Source of the DNA: Sinorhizobium terangae
GTDB lineage: Bacteria > Pseudomonadota > Alphaproteobacteria > Rhizobiales > Rhizobiaceae
Length of the DNA: 64,000 nucleotides
Assembly (NCBI RefSeq): GCF_029714365.1
Contig: NZ_CP121659.1
Coordinates: forward strand, 310,001-374,000
Direction: 5' to 3'
Below are positions 37,329 to 50,868 of the stretch, one piece after another (position 1 is the stretch's first letter; the number at the start of each line of letters is the position of its first letter). The translations under genes and the position numbers were made by a program. The notes beneath the pieces were generated by a model. It ran no database searches. It worked only from the letters and a program-made list of their open reading frames with translations, and had not been told where the DNA came from.

Positions 37329-37374
37329 GCGTCAGGATGGGGCGCCCATCGGCTGTGTCATTTGGGGATAGATA

Positions 37375-38517
37375 ATGAAGTCTTTCGGCAGTATCCGGCG
37401 GTCCTTCGCGCCATGGGCGGACCCGGCCTCCAAACCATTCATTTCCTTCAAGAACGTCACCAAGAAGTTCGGAGACTTCACCGCCGTCGACGACCTTTCG
37501 TTAAACATCTACACCCGGGAGTTCTTCGCCCTCCTGGGTGCCTCCGGCTGTGGGAAATCGACCTTGCTGCGCATGCTTGCCGGCTTCGAGCAGCCGACGT
37601 CGGGCGAGATCATTCTCGATGGCCAGAATCTCGCCGGCATCCCGCCGTATCGGCGACCCGTCAACATGATGTTTCAGTCCTACGCGCTGTTTCCGCATAT
37701 GACCGTCGAGAGCAACGTTGCCTTCGGGCTGAAGCAGGACGGCATGCCGAAGCAGGACATTGCCGAGCGCGTCGCGCAGATGCTGAAGCTCGTCAAGCTC
37801 GAGAAATTCGCCAAGCGCAAGCCGCACCAGCTTTCCGGCGGTCAACGCCAGCGCGTGGCGCTTGCCCGTTCGCTCGCCAAGCGCCCCAAGGTGCTGTTGC
37901 TCGACGAGCCGCTCGGCGCGCTCGACAAGAAGCTGCGCGAGGAAACCCAGTTCGAGCTGATGGACCTGCAGCAGCAATTGGGCCTGACCTTCGTCGTCGT
38001 CACCCATGACCAGGAAGAAGCCATGACCATGGCCGACCGCATCGCCGTCATGAGCCATGGCAAGGTCATTCAGGTGGCGACGCCGGCGGAAATCTACGAG
38101 GCGCCGAATTCGCGCTTCGTCGCGGACTTCATCGGCGACGTGAACATTTTCGACGGCACGGTCGCCGCTGCGGACGACGGCCGCGTCCGTGTCGAGACAG
38201 CGGGCGGCGTTCCGATCCGGATGGCCTCGCCCGACAAGCTGCCGACGGGGGCTAGGGCCGCCGTTGCCATTCGGCCGGAAAAGATCCGGGTCACCCGGCG
38301 GGCGCCGCAACACGCGCCGCTCAACGCAGCCGAAGGCGAGATCTGGGACATCGGCTATCTGGGTGACATGACGGTCTTCCACATTCGCCTGAAGGACGGC
38401 AAGGTCATCAAGGCATCGTCGCTGAATGCCGTGCGCGCCGTCGAGGATCCGCTTGGCTATGACCAGCAGGTCTGGGTCTCGTTCAGCGAAGACGCGGGCG
38501 TGGTGTTGAAGGATTGA
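37375..38517 (+). CDS. potG: Putrescine ABC transporter ATPase PotG
   Basis: The 380-residue ATPase energises polyamine import. It has Walker A GASGCGKSTLL (about residues 59-69), Q-loop MMFQSYALFPHM, the signature LSGGQRQRVALARS, Walker B VLLLDEPLGALD and the switch His VVTHDQEEAMTMADR. The C-terminal TOBE domain (AIRPEKIRVTRR) completes the PotA/PotG layout. The leader of about 20 residues before FISFKNVTKKFGDF is typical of PotG. It lies four bases upstream of potH. Confidence 0.93.
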   Translation: MKSFGSIRRSFAPWADPASKPFISFKNVTKKFGDFTAVDDLSLNIYTREFFALLGASGCGKSTLLRMLAGFEQPTSGEIILDGQNLAGIPPYRRPVNMMFQSYALFPHMTVESNVAFGLKQDGMPKQDIAERVAQMLKLVKLEKFAKRKPHQLSGGQRQRVALARSLAKRPKVLLLDEPLGALDKKLREETQFELMDLQQQLGLTFVVVTHDQEEAMTMADRIAVMSHGKVIQVATPAEIYEAPNSRFVADFIGDVNIFDGTVAAADDGRVRVETAGGVPIRMASPDKLPTGARAAVAIRPEKIRVTRRAPQHAPLNAAEGEIWDIGYLGDMTVFHIRLKDGKVIKASSLNAVRAVEDPLGYDQQVWVSFSEDAGVVLKD

Positions 38518-38521
38518 AGTC

Positions 38522-39433
38522 ATGGCAAGAATTGCGTCAGCCTTCGTCAGCCGCCTGGTCATCATCATTCCCTATGCCTGGCTGCTCTTCTTCTTTCTCA
38601 TTCCCTTTTTCATCGTCTTCCGCATCTCGCTTTCGCAGACAGCGATTGCCATGCCGCCCTACACGCCGGTCTTCGATCTGGTCGGCGGCCTTTCGGGCAT
38701 CCTCGAGGGAGTGCGCGAGTTTTCCCTCGACAACTATGTCTGGCTGACCGAGGACGTGCTCTATTTCAACGCCTATGTTTCGAGCTTGGTTATCGCGGCC
38801 GTTTCCACCTTCCTGACGCTCTTGATCGGCTATCCGATCGCCTACGGAATGGCGCAGGCGCCGCGTTCCATCCGTCCGACACTGTTGATGCTGGTGATCC
38901 TGCCCTTCTGGACGAGCTTCCTCATCCGCGTCTACGCCTGGATCGCGATCCTGAAGCCGGAAGGCCTGCTCAATCAGTTCCTGATTGCCATCGGCGTCAT
39001 CGATCAGCCACTCATCATCCTCAACACAAACTGGGCGATCTACATAGGCATCGTCTATTCCTATCTGCCCTTCATGGTATTGCCGATCTATTCGGCACTC
39101 GAGAAGATGGATCACACGCTGACCGAGGCGGCCCAGGACCTCGGCTGCACGCCGATCACCGCGTTCTGGCGCGTGACGTTCCCGCTGTCGTTCGCCGGTG
39201 TCGTGGCCGGCTGCCTGCTGGTCTTCATTCCGGCGGTTGGCGAGTTCGTCATCCCGGACCTGCTCGGCGGATCGGAAACCCTCATGATCGGCAAGACGCT
39301 GTGGAACGAATTCAATTCCAACCGCGACTGGCCCGTCTCTTCGGCGGTCGCCACGGTCCTCCTGCTCATCCTGGTGCTCCCGATCGTCTATTTCCAGAAT
39401 ATGCAGGCGAAAGCCGACAGCGAGGGGAGATAG
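38522..39433 (+). CDS. potH: Putrescine ABC transporter permease PotH
   Basis: The 303-residue inner-membrane protein has six membrane helices, the first at about residues 13-36 (IIIPYAWLLFFFLIPFFIVF). The EAA loop is DHTLTEAAQDLGCTPITAFW (about 197-216). It pairs with PotI to form the polyamine channel. It lies between potG and potI with 4- and 3-base spacers. Confidence 0.93.
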   Translation: MARIASAFVSRLVIIIPYAWLLFFFLIPFFIVFRISLSQTAIAMPPYTPVFDLVGGLSGILEGVREFSLDNYVWLTEDVLYFNAYVSSLVIAAVSTFLTLLIGYPIAYGMAQAPRSIRPTLLMLVILPFWTSFLIRVYAWIAILKPEGLLNQFLIAIGVIDQPLIILNTNWAIYIGIVYSYLPFMVLPIYSALEKMDHTLTEAAQDLGCTPITAFWRVTFPLSFAGVVAGCLLVFIPAVGEFVIPDLLGGSETLMIGKTLWNEFNSNRDWPVSSAVATVLLLILVLPIVYFQNMQAKADSEGR

Positions 39434-39436
39434 ACT

Positions 39437-40258
39437 ATGGCAAAATGGTCCCGCTTTAACATCGTCTCCGTCGTCCTCGGCTTCGGCTTCCTCTACCTGC
39501 CGATCGTGCTTCTGGTGATCTTTTCGTTCAACGAGTCGAAACTCGTGACCGTCTGGGCCGGCTTTTCGACGCGATGGTATGGCCAGCTCTGGCACAACCA
39601 GGCCCTGCTCGATGCGGCCTGGGTCACCATTCGCGTCGGGCTTCTGTCGGCGACCTGCGCGACGGTGCTTGGGACTCTGGCGGCGCTGGCACTCGTGCGC
39701 TACACGCGGTTTCGCGGCCGGGTGCTGTTCTCCGGCATGGTCTACGCGCCGCTAGTCATGCCTGAGGTGATCACCGGCCTGTCGCTGCTGTTGCTCTTCG
39801 TCGCCGTTGGACTCGATCGCGGCTTCTGGACGATCACGCTCGCCCACATCACCTTCACGATGTGCTTCGTCGCGGTCGTGGTTCAGTCGCGCCTCCTGAG
39901 CTTCGACCAGTCGATCGAGGAGGCGGCGCTTGATCTCGGCGCGACGCCGGTCAGAACGTTCTTTGCAATTACGCTGCCGGTGATTTCGCCCGCAGTGTTT
40001 TCCGGCTGGGTGCTTGCCTTCACCCTGTCGCTCGACGATCTGGTGATTTCGAGCTTCACGACGGGGCCCGGTGCAACCACCCTGCCGATGAAGATCTATA
40101 GCCAGGTGCGCCTCGGCGTGACTCCGGAAATCAACGCGATCTGCACGATCCTGATCGGCGTCGTCGCGCTCGGCGTGCTCATCGCCTCGATCGTGACGAA
40201 GCGTCGGGAGGTGCAGCGCGAGAGGGACGAGCGCGCTGCATTTGCCGCGATAGGCTGA
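39437..40258 (+). CDS. potI: Putrescine ABC transporter permease PotI
   Basis: The 273-residue permease is the second channel subunit, with the EAA loop SIEEAALDLGATPVRTFFAI (about residues 156-175) and the start FGFLYLPIVLLVIFSFNESK typical of PotI. It ends the pot operon; a perfect 24-bp stem in the repeat at 40286-40337 follows 27 bases after its stop and could end the transcript. Confidence 0.93.
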   Translation: MAKWSRFNIVSVVLGFGFLYLPIVLLVIFSFNESKLVTVWAGFSTRWYGQLWHNQALLDAAWVTIRVGLLSATCATVLGTLAALALVRYTRFRGRVLFSGMVYAPLVMPEVITGLSLLLLFVAVGLDRGFWTITLAHITFTMCFVAVVVQSRLLSFDQSIEEAALDLGATPVRTFFAITLPVISPAVFSGWVLAFTLSLDDLVISSFTTGPGATTLPMKIYSQVRLGVTPEINAICTILIGVVALGVLIASIVTKRREVQRERDERAAFAAIG

Positions 40259-40285
40259 CCGCCGAGGGAAGCGGTCTGAACGCTA

Positions 40286-40393
40286 CTGCATGTGTTTATC
40301 CTCAAATCGTCGCCGATTTGAGGATAAACACATGCAGCAACTCAAAGTGCTGCAGCGTCCTTTACGCGTCTGATAAGACGCGCGACGCTGTAG
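40286..40393. repeat. Mosaic repeat with a perfect 24-bp stem
   Basis: CTGCATGTGTTTATCCTCAA...ATCG (40286-40309) pairs without mismatch with its complement at 40314-40337 across the 4-base loop TCGC. The core palindrome TGCAGCGTCCTTTACGCGTC...GACGCGCGACGCTGTA follows (40350-40393). The element fills the space between the convergent potI and asmA-like genes, ending five bases before the latter's stop. Confidence 0.8.
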
Positions 40394-40397
40394 GGGC

Positions 40398-42221
40398 TTA
40401 TTGCGGCTCGACGAGGACGGAGAGCGGCGAGATGACCGCATTCGGCCAGGACCCGCCGACGAAGAAACGCAGCGGTTGGTTGATCGTCTCCGTGTTTTCC
40501 AGCATGCCGGCAAGCGCAAGGCTTCCCGTGCGGTTGGGGATGACGCCGGTAACCGACAGGCTGCCCGATGGTCCGGCAAAATTCGCCCGGTTCAGCCGGG
40601 CTACGCCGCCGCCGAAGATGGCGTCGATCTCTGCCGTCTGGAAGTCGAATGACCCGGCACTCGCCTGCGAGAGAGAAAAGAATTCCCCTCTTTGGATGAG
40701 GTCGACGAAGGCGTTCGCATCGAATCCGGAAAGGCGGCCGTTTGCCAGCGAGAAGGTCAGGCCGCCCGAAAGATCGGCGGCGCTGGTCGCCCAGACGGCA
40801 CGGTCCGTCGCAAGATCGAGATTGAGCGTGCCCTTGCCGCTCGGCGTCGGCCCATTCAAGCCAAAACTGTTGAGTACGGCGGCAAAGTCAGCATCCTTCA
40901 GGCTCATCTGCAGCCTGCCGCCATGTTCCAGCCCCTTGTCCGAGAGCACGACGCGGCCGCTGAGAACACCGTTTGCATAGGTACTGTCGCCGATATCGAG
41001 CGATGCCCGGTTGCCATTGACCATGACACCGGCCGCGACGTCGGTGAGGTGCAGCGGACCGACGAACACCTCCTGCGAAGAAAGCCGCACATCTGCCCGC
41101 CAGGCGCCGGTCAGGTTTTCCACCATCCGCCATAAAGGATCGCTTGCTTCCGCTGGCTTCACTGTCGGGAAGTTGAGGCCGTTGAGATCGATACTGTCGA
41201 AGGCAAGTGTTCCTTCGACACGCGGCGTGTCGCTGGTGGGAAACGCGACGTCCAGGACACCGGTTGCGGTGGCGCCGCCCACCGCAAGTTGCAGTTCATC
41301 GAGTTTGAGCGTCTTTTCGCCAGTCGCCACCATGGCATCGATGCTGAAAGCGCCTGCAGGTAGCATTCCCGACGAGCCGCCCCGATACCAGGCAAGAAGC
41401 GCTGACAGCGAAGGGGCGGATGCCTGCAGATGGCCGGAGGCAAAGGGATACATTGAGAAATTACCGATGCCTTCGAAGGAGAAGGTCAACGGGGTAGATG
41501 TCAGTGACGTCCGAAGCGACGCATTGCCGCCGGCAAAGAGGGCCAGCGGTTGGTCGCAGATCAACGCCCAGTCGATCGCCTCGCCGCCGATCGTCGTCGA
41601 AAGCTGTGCGCTGATGCGCTCGGCGAAGGACGGCCATTTGACGGTTCCGGAAATGGCCGGAATGTCGAGGTCCAGGCCGCCGCCCGCCGTTCGGTCGAGG
41701 ATCCGAAGCCGCCCGTTTTCGATCGTTATGTCGCCGAAGGGTGTATCCCCCTCGGTCGTCGTTTCGGCGAGGCTCAGCCAGTGCGGCCGTTTCCAGTTGA
41801 CCGTTCCGTCGGCGGCGCGCTCGATGGTGACGACCGGATCGACGAAGCGGATATCGTCCAGCGCCGGCTCGCCGCGAAGGGCGGCAAGCAAACTGAAGGA
41901 TGCGGTAATACGGCCAACATGCGCAAGCGGGCGCGGGTTTGCCTCGCTCGTCTCGATCGTTGCCGAGGGCAGAATCAGTTCCGGCTCCGGCCAGAACCGG
42001 ACTTGGGGTTCGCCGTCAATCCTGCTCTTGCCGCCTGACCAGGCATCGAGCATTCGTTCCATCGTTGCGCGGGCATCGCTCGTCGAAATGACCAGCGGCA
42101 ACGCGGCGTTGTAGGCGACGGCGAGGCCGACGCCGATTGCGGCGGACCAGACGAGGTGGCGGCGGCCGATCCGCGACCGGAGGCCGGAACTGCGCAATAT
42201 CTGCAGGAATTGTCTCGTCAT
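40398..42221 (-). CDS. AsmA-family protein
   Basis: This 607-residue protein has one N-terminal membrane anchor (WSAAIGVGLAVAYNAALPLV, about residues 25-44) and a long periplasmic beta-rich body, the AsmA layout. The C-terminal region holds the AsmA-2 motif pattern GRLSGFDANAFVDLIQRGEF near residue 500 and SLSVTGVIPNRTGSLALAGM near 570. AsmA proteins act at the inner membrane/periplasm in outer-membrane lipid transport and assembly. It is divergent from the acetoacetyl-CoA synthetase gene (175 bases). Confidence 0.85.
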   Translation of the reverse strand: MTRQFLQILRSSGLRSRIGRRHLVWSAAIGVGLAVAYNAALPLVISTSDARATMERMLDAWSGGKSRIDGEPQVRFWPEPELILPSATIETSEANPRPLAHVGRITASFSLLAALRGEPALDDIRFVDPVVTIERAADGTVNWKRPHWLSLAETTTEGDTPFGDITIENGRLRILDRTAGGGLDLDIPAISGTVKWPSFAERISAQLSTTIGGEAIDWALICDQPLALFAGGNASLRTSLTSTPLTFSFEGIGNFSMYPFASGHLQASAPSLSALLAWYRGGSSGMLPAGAFSIDAMVATGEKTLKLDELQLAVGGATATGVLDVAFPTSDTPRVEGTLAFDSIDLNGLNFPTVKPAEASDPLWRMVENLTGAWRADVRLSSQEVFVGPLHLTDVAAGVMVNGNRASLDIGDSTYANGVLSGRVVLSDKGLEHGGRLQMSLKDADFAAVLNSFGLNGPTPSGKGTLNLDLATDRAVWATSAADLSGGLTFSLANGRLSGFDANAFVDLIQRGEFFSLSQASAGSFDFQTAEIDAIFGGGVARLNRANFAGPSGSLSVTGVIPNRTGSLALAGMLENTETINQPLRFFVGGSWPNAVISPLSVLVEPQ

Positions 42222-42396
42222 TTCGGTCGGATTGCGGTTGCCTCTCGGGTCAAGCCGTCTGGATAGGCCTTCGGGTTGGAGAAAGCAAATGCGACTGGCA
42301 TGGAAATGTCGTCATCGCGATGCCGAACCAGGCTGCATGCTGTTTATTTTGCGTTGCAGCATGGTATAGAAACTCGCAGAGGAGTGGGAGGAGAGC

Positions 42397-44349
<1,953 letters not shown>

Positions 44350-44489
44350 CTATTCGGGCGGGACGGCTTCCTCGCCATCCCGCCGCCCTCCTTGCTGTTC
44401 CAATCCGCCGTCGCGTTAACCAGTTCGGGCGCCGTGAATTAACCAAATCGTCGGAGTTGCGCGCGACTGCGTAAGATTGTTGGATCAAA

Positions 44490-44664
44490 AAGCAAGATCT
44501 TGTTTACATTTGAGGGTGCATGGTCGAGCCAACTTGAGGCCGACCAGTCAAGGGCCGGTGCCGCAGCAGCGATGTTGCCGCAGACATGATGTCACCTTTT
44601 CTCGAGCATTTGTTGGTTAGCATTGACTTCAGAGGCGGCTTTCGGCTGCCTCTTTTTTTGTGTT
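44490..44664 (+). ncRNA. Candidate small RNA or long 3' leader ending at a strong terminator
   Basis: The 355-base space after the acetoacetyl-CoA synthetase gene ends with a good terminator (44630-44662) about 280 bases beyond the stop, far for a simple gene terminator. An AT-rich patch with the palindrome CAAGATCTTG (44491-44500) precedes it, then a non-coding stretch. This layout fits a free-standing small RNA of about 100-150 bases, but the promoter is not clear and the 5' end is a guess. Confidence 0.3.
44630..44662 (+). terminator. Rho-independent terminator downstream of acetoacetyl-CoA synthetase
   Basis: AGAGGC and GCCTCT form the base of a stem closed over GGCTTTCGGCT (which can extend the pairing), followed by TTTTTTT. 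The T-run is only on the plus strand side, so it terminates rightward transcription. Confidence 0.85.
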
Positions 44665-44704
44665 TACTTTTGCTGTGTTTGTGGGCCGCCTTGTTTGGTG
44701 AACG

Positions 44705-46438
44705 TCAGGGACGGCGTTCCAGCGATCTCGACACCAGGATCACCGGAACCATGCCGGCAATGACGATGATCATCGCCGCGACGGAGGCGTCTTCGACCTT
44801 GGCGCGCGAGGCGTCCTCGTAGACGAGCGTAGCGAGCGTGTTGAAGTTGAAGGGTCTCAGCATGATGGTTGCCGAGAGTTCCTTCATCGTCTCGATGAAA
44901 ACGAGCAGTGCCGCCGTCAGCACGGCCGGTCGCATCATCGGCAGCAGGACCGTGCGCAGCGTCTGGCCGCTCGTGCGTCCGAGCGCGCGCGCCGCCATGT
45001 CGAGATGCGGCGACAGCTTCTGGAAACCGGCTTCGAGCGTGCCTTCCGCCATCGTCAGGAAGCGGACCGTGCAGGCATAAACGATGGCAAAGCCCGTGCC
45101 GCTCATCAGGAGGCCGGTCGAAATTCCGAGCGTATCTCTCATCTGCGCATCGACGGCGTTGTCGAGCGCTGCCAGCGGAAAGAGCACGCCGATCGCAAGG
45201 ACGGTACCGGGCACGCCATAGCCGAAGGAGGCCAATCGGCCCGCCGCTTCCGTGGTCCGCGAACGTCCGGTGCGCGCCGCATAGGCAAGCACAAATCCCA
45301 GGAGCACCGCGACGAGCGCTGTCAGGCCGGAAACCAGGATGCTGTGCAAAAGCGCATTCAGGAGGCGCGGCGCCAGAAATTGATCCAGGCGTTTCAGCGC
45401 GTAATTACCGAGAATGAAGAATGGAACGCCGAACCCGGAGAGCACCGGCAGCAGGCAGGCGATCGTTGCCGCCCATTTTTTCCAGCCCGACAGAGTAAGT
45501 CTGGCAAGATCGTGGACGGCTGCCGTCGTCTTCTGGCTGGAGAAACGCTGCCTGCGGCGGGCGGCGCGCTCGACCATCATCAGGGCGACGACGAAGAGCA
45601 GCATGATACAGGCAATCTGGGCGGCGCCGGCCAGGCTGCCGCGGTTGAGCCAAGTGTCAAAAATCGAGAAGGTCAGAGTCTGGACGCCCAGGAACTCGAC
45701 CGCACCGATGTCGTTCAGCGTTTCCATGGCGACAAGCGTCAGGCCGATCATGATCGCAGGCCGCGCCATCGGGATCTGGATCCGGAAAAACACCTTGAGG
45801 GGGCCGGCGCCGAGCGTGCGCGCCACATCCGCGGCCGCGCGGCCCTGCATCAGGAACATCGAGCGGCAGGCGAGATAGATATAAGGATAAAGCACCGAGC
45901 TCAGCACAAGCACCGCGCCGCCGAGCGAGCGTACGTCCGGGAACCAGTAGTCCCGGCTCGTCTGGAATCCGAAGATGAGCCGGATCAGCCCCTGGACCGG
46001 CCCGGTAAAGGTGAGGAGTTCGCCGAAGGCATAGGCCGCGAGGTAGGCGGGTATCGCAAGCGGCAGCACGAGTGCGGCAGAAAGAAAACGACGCAACGGA
46101 AATTCGCAACTCGCCACCAGCCATGCGGTCAGGATCCCGACAAAAGCTGTTACCGCACCCGTGAGCGCGACGAGCAGCAGCGTTCGTCCCGTAGCGCGCG
46201 GGATGACGTTCTCAATGAGATGCGGCCAATCGGCGCTGCCGCCGGAAACGGCAAGCCAGCCGATGGCGAGCATCGGCATAAGCACGATAGCCGAGGCGAG
46301 CACAGCCCAGATCGCGAGCAACGGATGAGCAAGGCCCGTCCCGGAACGGACATAGCGTCTTCTGAGGCTTTTGGATGTGGACTGCAAGCGATCGGTTCCG
46401 AGGCGAAGCGGCAAGTAACGACTGGCCGGAACCAACAA
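44705..46438 (-). CDS. Iron(III)-type ABC transporter permease with two fused channel domains (FbpB type)
   Basis: The 577-residue protein has about twelve membrane helices in two homologous halves, each with an EAA loop: VARTLGAGPLKVFFRIQIPM (about residues 209-228) and MAARALGRTSGQTLRTVLLP (about 480-499). This fused layout is typical of FbpB/SfuB ferric-iron permeases and of some thiamine permeases. No ATPase or binding protein adjoins it; an FbpA-type binding protein lies 9.4 kb away at 55.8 kb, probably its partner. The start at 46438 leaves a basic leader of about 35 residues. Confidence 0.85.
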   Translation of the reverse strand: MLVPASRYLPLRLGTDRLQSTSKSLRRRYVRSGTGLAHPLLAIWAVLASAIVLMPMLAIGWLAVSGGSADWPHLIENVIPRATGRTLLLVALTGAVTAFVGILTAWLVASCEFPLRRFLSAALVLPLAIPAYLAAYAFGELLTFTGPVQGLIRLIFGFQTSRDYWFPDVRSLGGAVLVLSSVLYPYIYLACRSMFLMQGRAAADVARTLGAGPLKVFFRIQIPMARPAIMIGLTLVAMETLNDIGAVEFLGVQTLTFSIFDTWLNRGSLAGAAQIACIMLLFVVALMMVERAARRRQRFSSQKTTAAVHDLARLTLSGWKKWAATIACLLPVLSGFGVPFFILGNYALKRLDQFLAPRLLNALLHSILVSGLTALVAVLLGFVLAYAARTGRSRTTEAAGRLASFGYGVPGTVLAIGVLFPLAALDNAVDAQMRDTLGISTGLLMSGTGFAIVYACTVRFLTMAEGTLEAGFQKLSPHLDMAARALGRTSGQTLRTVLLPMMRPAVLTAALLVFIETMKELSATIMLRPFNFNTLATLVYEDASRAKVEDASVAAMIIVIAGMVPVILVSRSLERRP

Positions 46439-46479
46439 ACTGGTTCCCGCGGGTCAACATTTCCTTACAGCATTCGTCC

Positions 46480-49878
<3,399 letters not shown>

Positions 49879-50003
49879 GGGCAGGCCTATTGACGGATCG
49901 CTTGCGCGTTAACAGTCTATTAATACCCGGCCGATCTGCGGGGGTCCAGCAAGGGCACGGCATCGGCAACGCCTTTTGCGGCGCAAGGTTAATAGCTCTG
50001 GAT

Positions 50004-50037
50004 TTGTGCATTGCACAATTTATATTGCAATGCACAA
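50004..50037. promoter_or_regulatory. Perfect 12-bp inverted repeat in the phasin promoter, candidate PhaR/AniA operator
   Basis: TTGTGCATTGCA (50004-50015) and TGCAATGCACAA (50026-50037) are exact complements separated by CAATTTATAT. Both arms read TGCAxTGCACAA outward, matching the TGCRNYGCASMA site I recall for the PHB regulator PhaR of Bradyrhizobium. A possible promoter, TTGCAA (50025-50030) with TTATAT (50047-50052), overlaps the right arm, as expected for repression. Confidence 0.65.
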
Positions 50038-50108
50038 CGAAATCGCTTATATGATGGGCAGCAACCAACCGGCGCCTCTGAAGAGGGCCACACCAAGGAG
50101 CGCATATC

Positions 50109-50558
50109 ATGGCTACCAAGAAGACCGACGACGCATTTTCCCTTTCTTCCTTCGATCCGTCCAAGTTTGCCGACAGCTTCCGCGAGTTCGCCGAAAAGGG
50201 CGCCGCGCAGTCGAAGGACGCTTATGCCAAGATGAAGACCGCTGCCGAAGAAGCGACCAAGACCGTGGAAGCGACGCTTGAAAGCGCTCAGACCGGCACC
50301 GTCGAACTCGGTCTCAAGGCCATCGATGCGCTCCGCACAAATGCCGAAAATTCCCTTTCGCACATGGAAGCTCTGCTCGGCGTGAAGTCGCTTTCGGAGC
50401 TGGTCGAGCTCCAGACGACCTTCATCCGCAAGCAGGCCGAGCTTGCCGTCGAGCAGGCGAAGACCATGCAGGAAGCGACGAAGAAGGTCGCCGAAAACGT
50501 TGCCAAGCCTGGCAAGGACGCTGCCGAAAAGGCAATGTCGAACTTCAAGAAGGCCTGA
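50109..50558 (+). CDS. phaP1: Phasin (PHB granule-associated protein)
   Basis: Phasins coat polyhydroxybutyrate granules and control their size and number. The 149-residue product is almost wholly helical and amphipathic, with the phasin_2 pattern: an aromatic N-terminus (DDAFSLSSFDPSKFADSFRE), the central AKMKTAAEEATKTVEATLES, the VKSLSELVELQTTFIRKQAE core (about residues 96-115) and an Ala/Lys-rich tail. AAGGAG lies 8-13 bases before the ATG. It has its own promoter region with a palindromic site and its own terminator, so it is a single-gene unit. Confidence 0.93.
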   Translation: MATKKTDDAFSLSSFDPSKFADSFREFAEKGAAQSKDAYAKMKTAAEEATKTVEATLESAQTGTVELGLKAIDALRTNAENSLSHMEALLGVKSLSELVELQTTFIRKQAELAVEQAKTMQEATKKVAENVAKPGKDAAEKAMSNFKKA

Positions 50559-50592
50559 TCCGGCCGCGCCGTATCCATCGGAATCGATGCAG

Positions 50593-50622
50593 AGACCGGG
50601 TGGCTTGCCATCCGGTCTTTTT
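50593..50622 (+). terminator. Rho-independent terminator of the phasin gene
   Basis: AGACCGG-G-TGG and CCA-T-CCGGTCT pair over about 11 positions with a G-U pair and a small loop, followed by a short run of T. It lies 35 bases after the stop. Confidence 0.85.
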
Positions 50623-50707
50623 GCTGAATAATCTGAAGTTAAGGCTTGCAAATCAGCGGCAGTGCCCGTATGTGAGCCGCCAAGCGACACATGTCGCTTG
50701 CCCGAGT

Positions 50708-50784
50708 GCGGTTGTAGCTCAGTTGGTTAGAGCGCAGGTTTGTGGCACCTGAGGTCGGTGGTTCGAGACCACCCAACCGTACCA
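50708..50784 (+). tRNA. tRNA-His (GTG anticodon)
   Basis: A complete 77-base cloverleaf: acceptor GCGGTTG with CAACCGT, D-arm GCTC...GAGC, anticodon stem CAGGT/ACCTG around TTGTGGC with anticodon GTG at 50742-50744, T-arm GGTGGTTCGAGACCACC, and encoded CCA. The discriminator base is A73 and position 1 pairs as G1-U72, with T rather than G at position -1. That is the alphaproteobacterial form of tRNA-His, which lacks the otherwise universal G-1. Confidence 0.97.
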
Positions 50785-50868
50785 TTTCTCCTTCCTTGCA
50801 TTTCGAAGATTATGCGCCCGCCCCGGCCACGCTGCCGGCGAACTTCAATACGGCACCTGGCGTAGAGA

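Noticed and set aside
44586..44822. 78-codon hydrophobic frame upstream of the iron-type permease end
   Set aside because: It runs through the terminator at 44630-44662 and into the permease gene on the opposite strand; no ribosome binding site.
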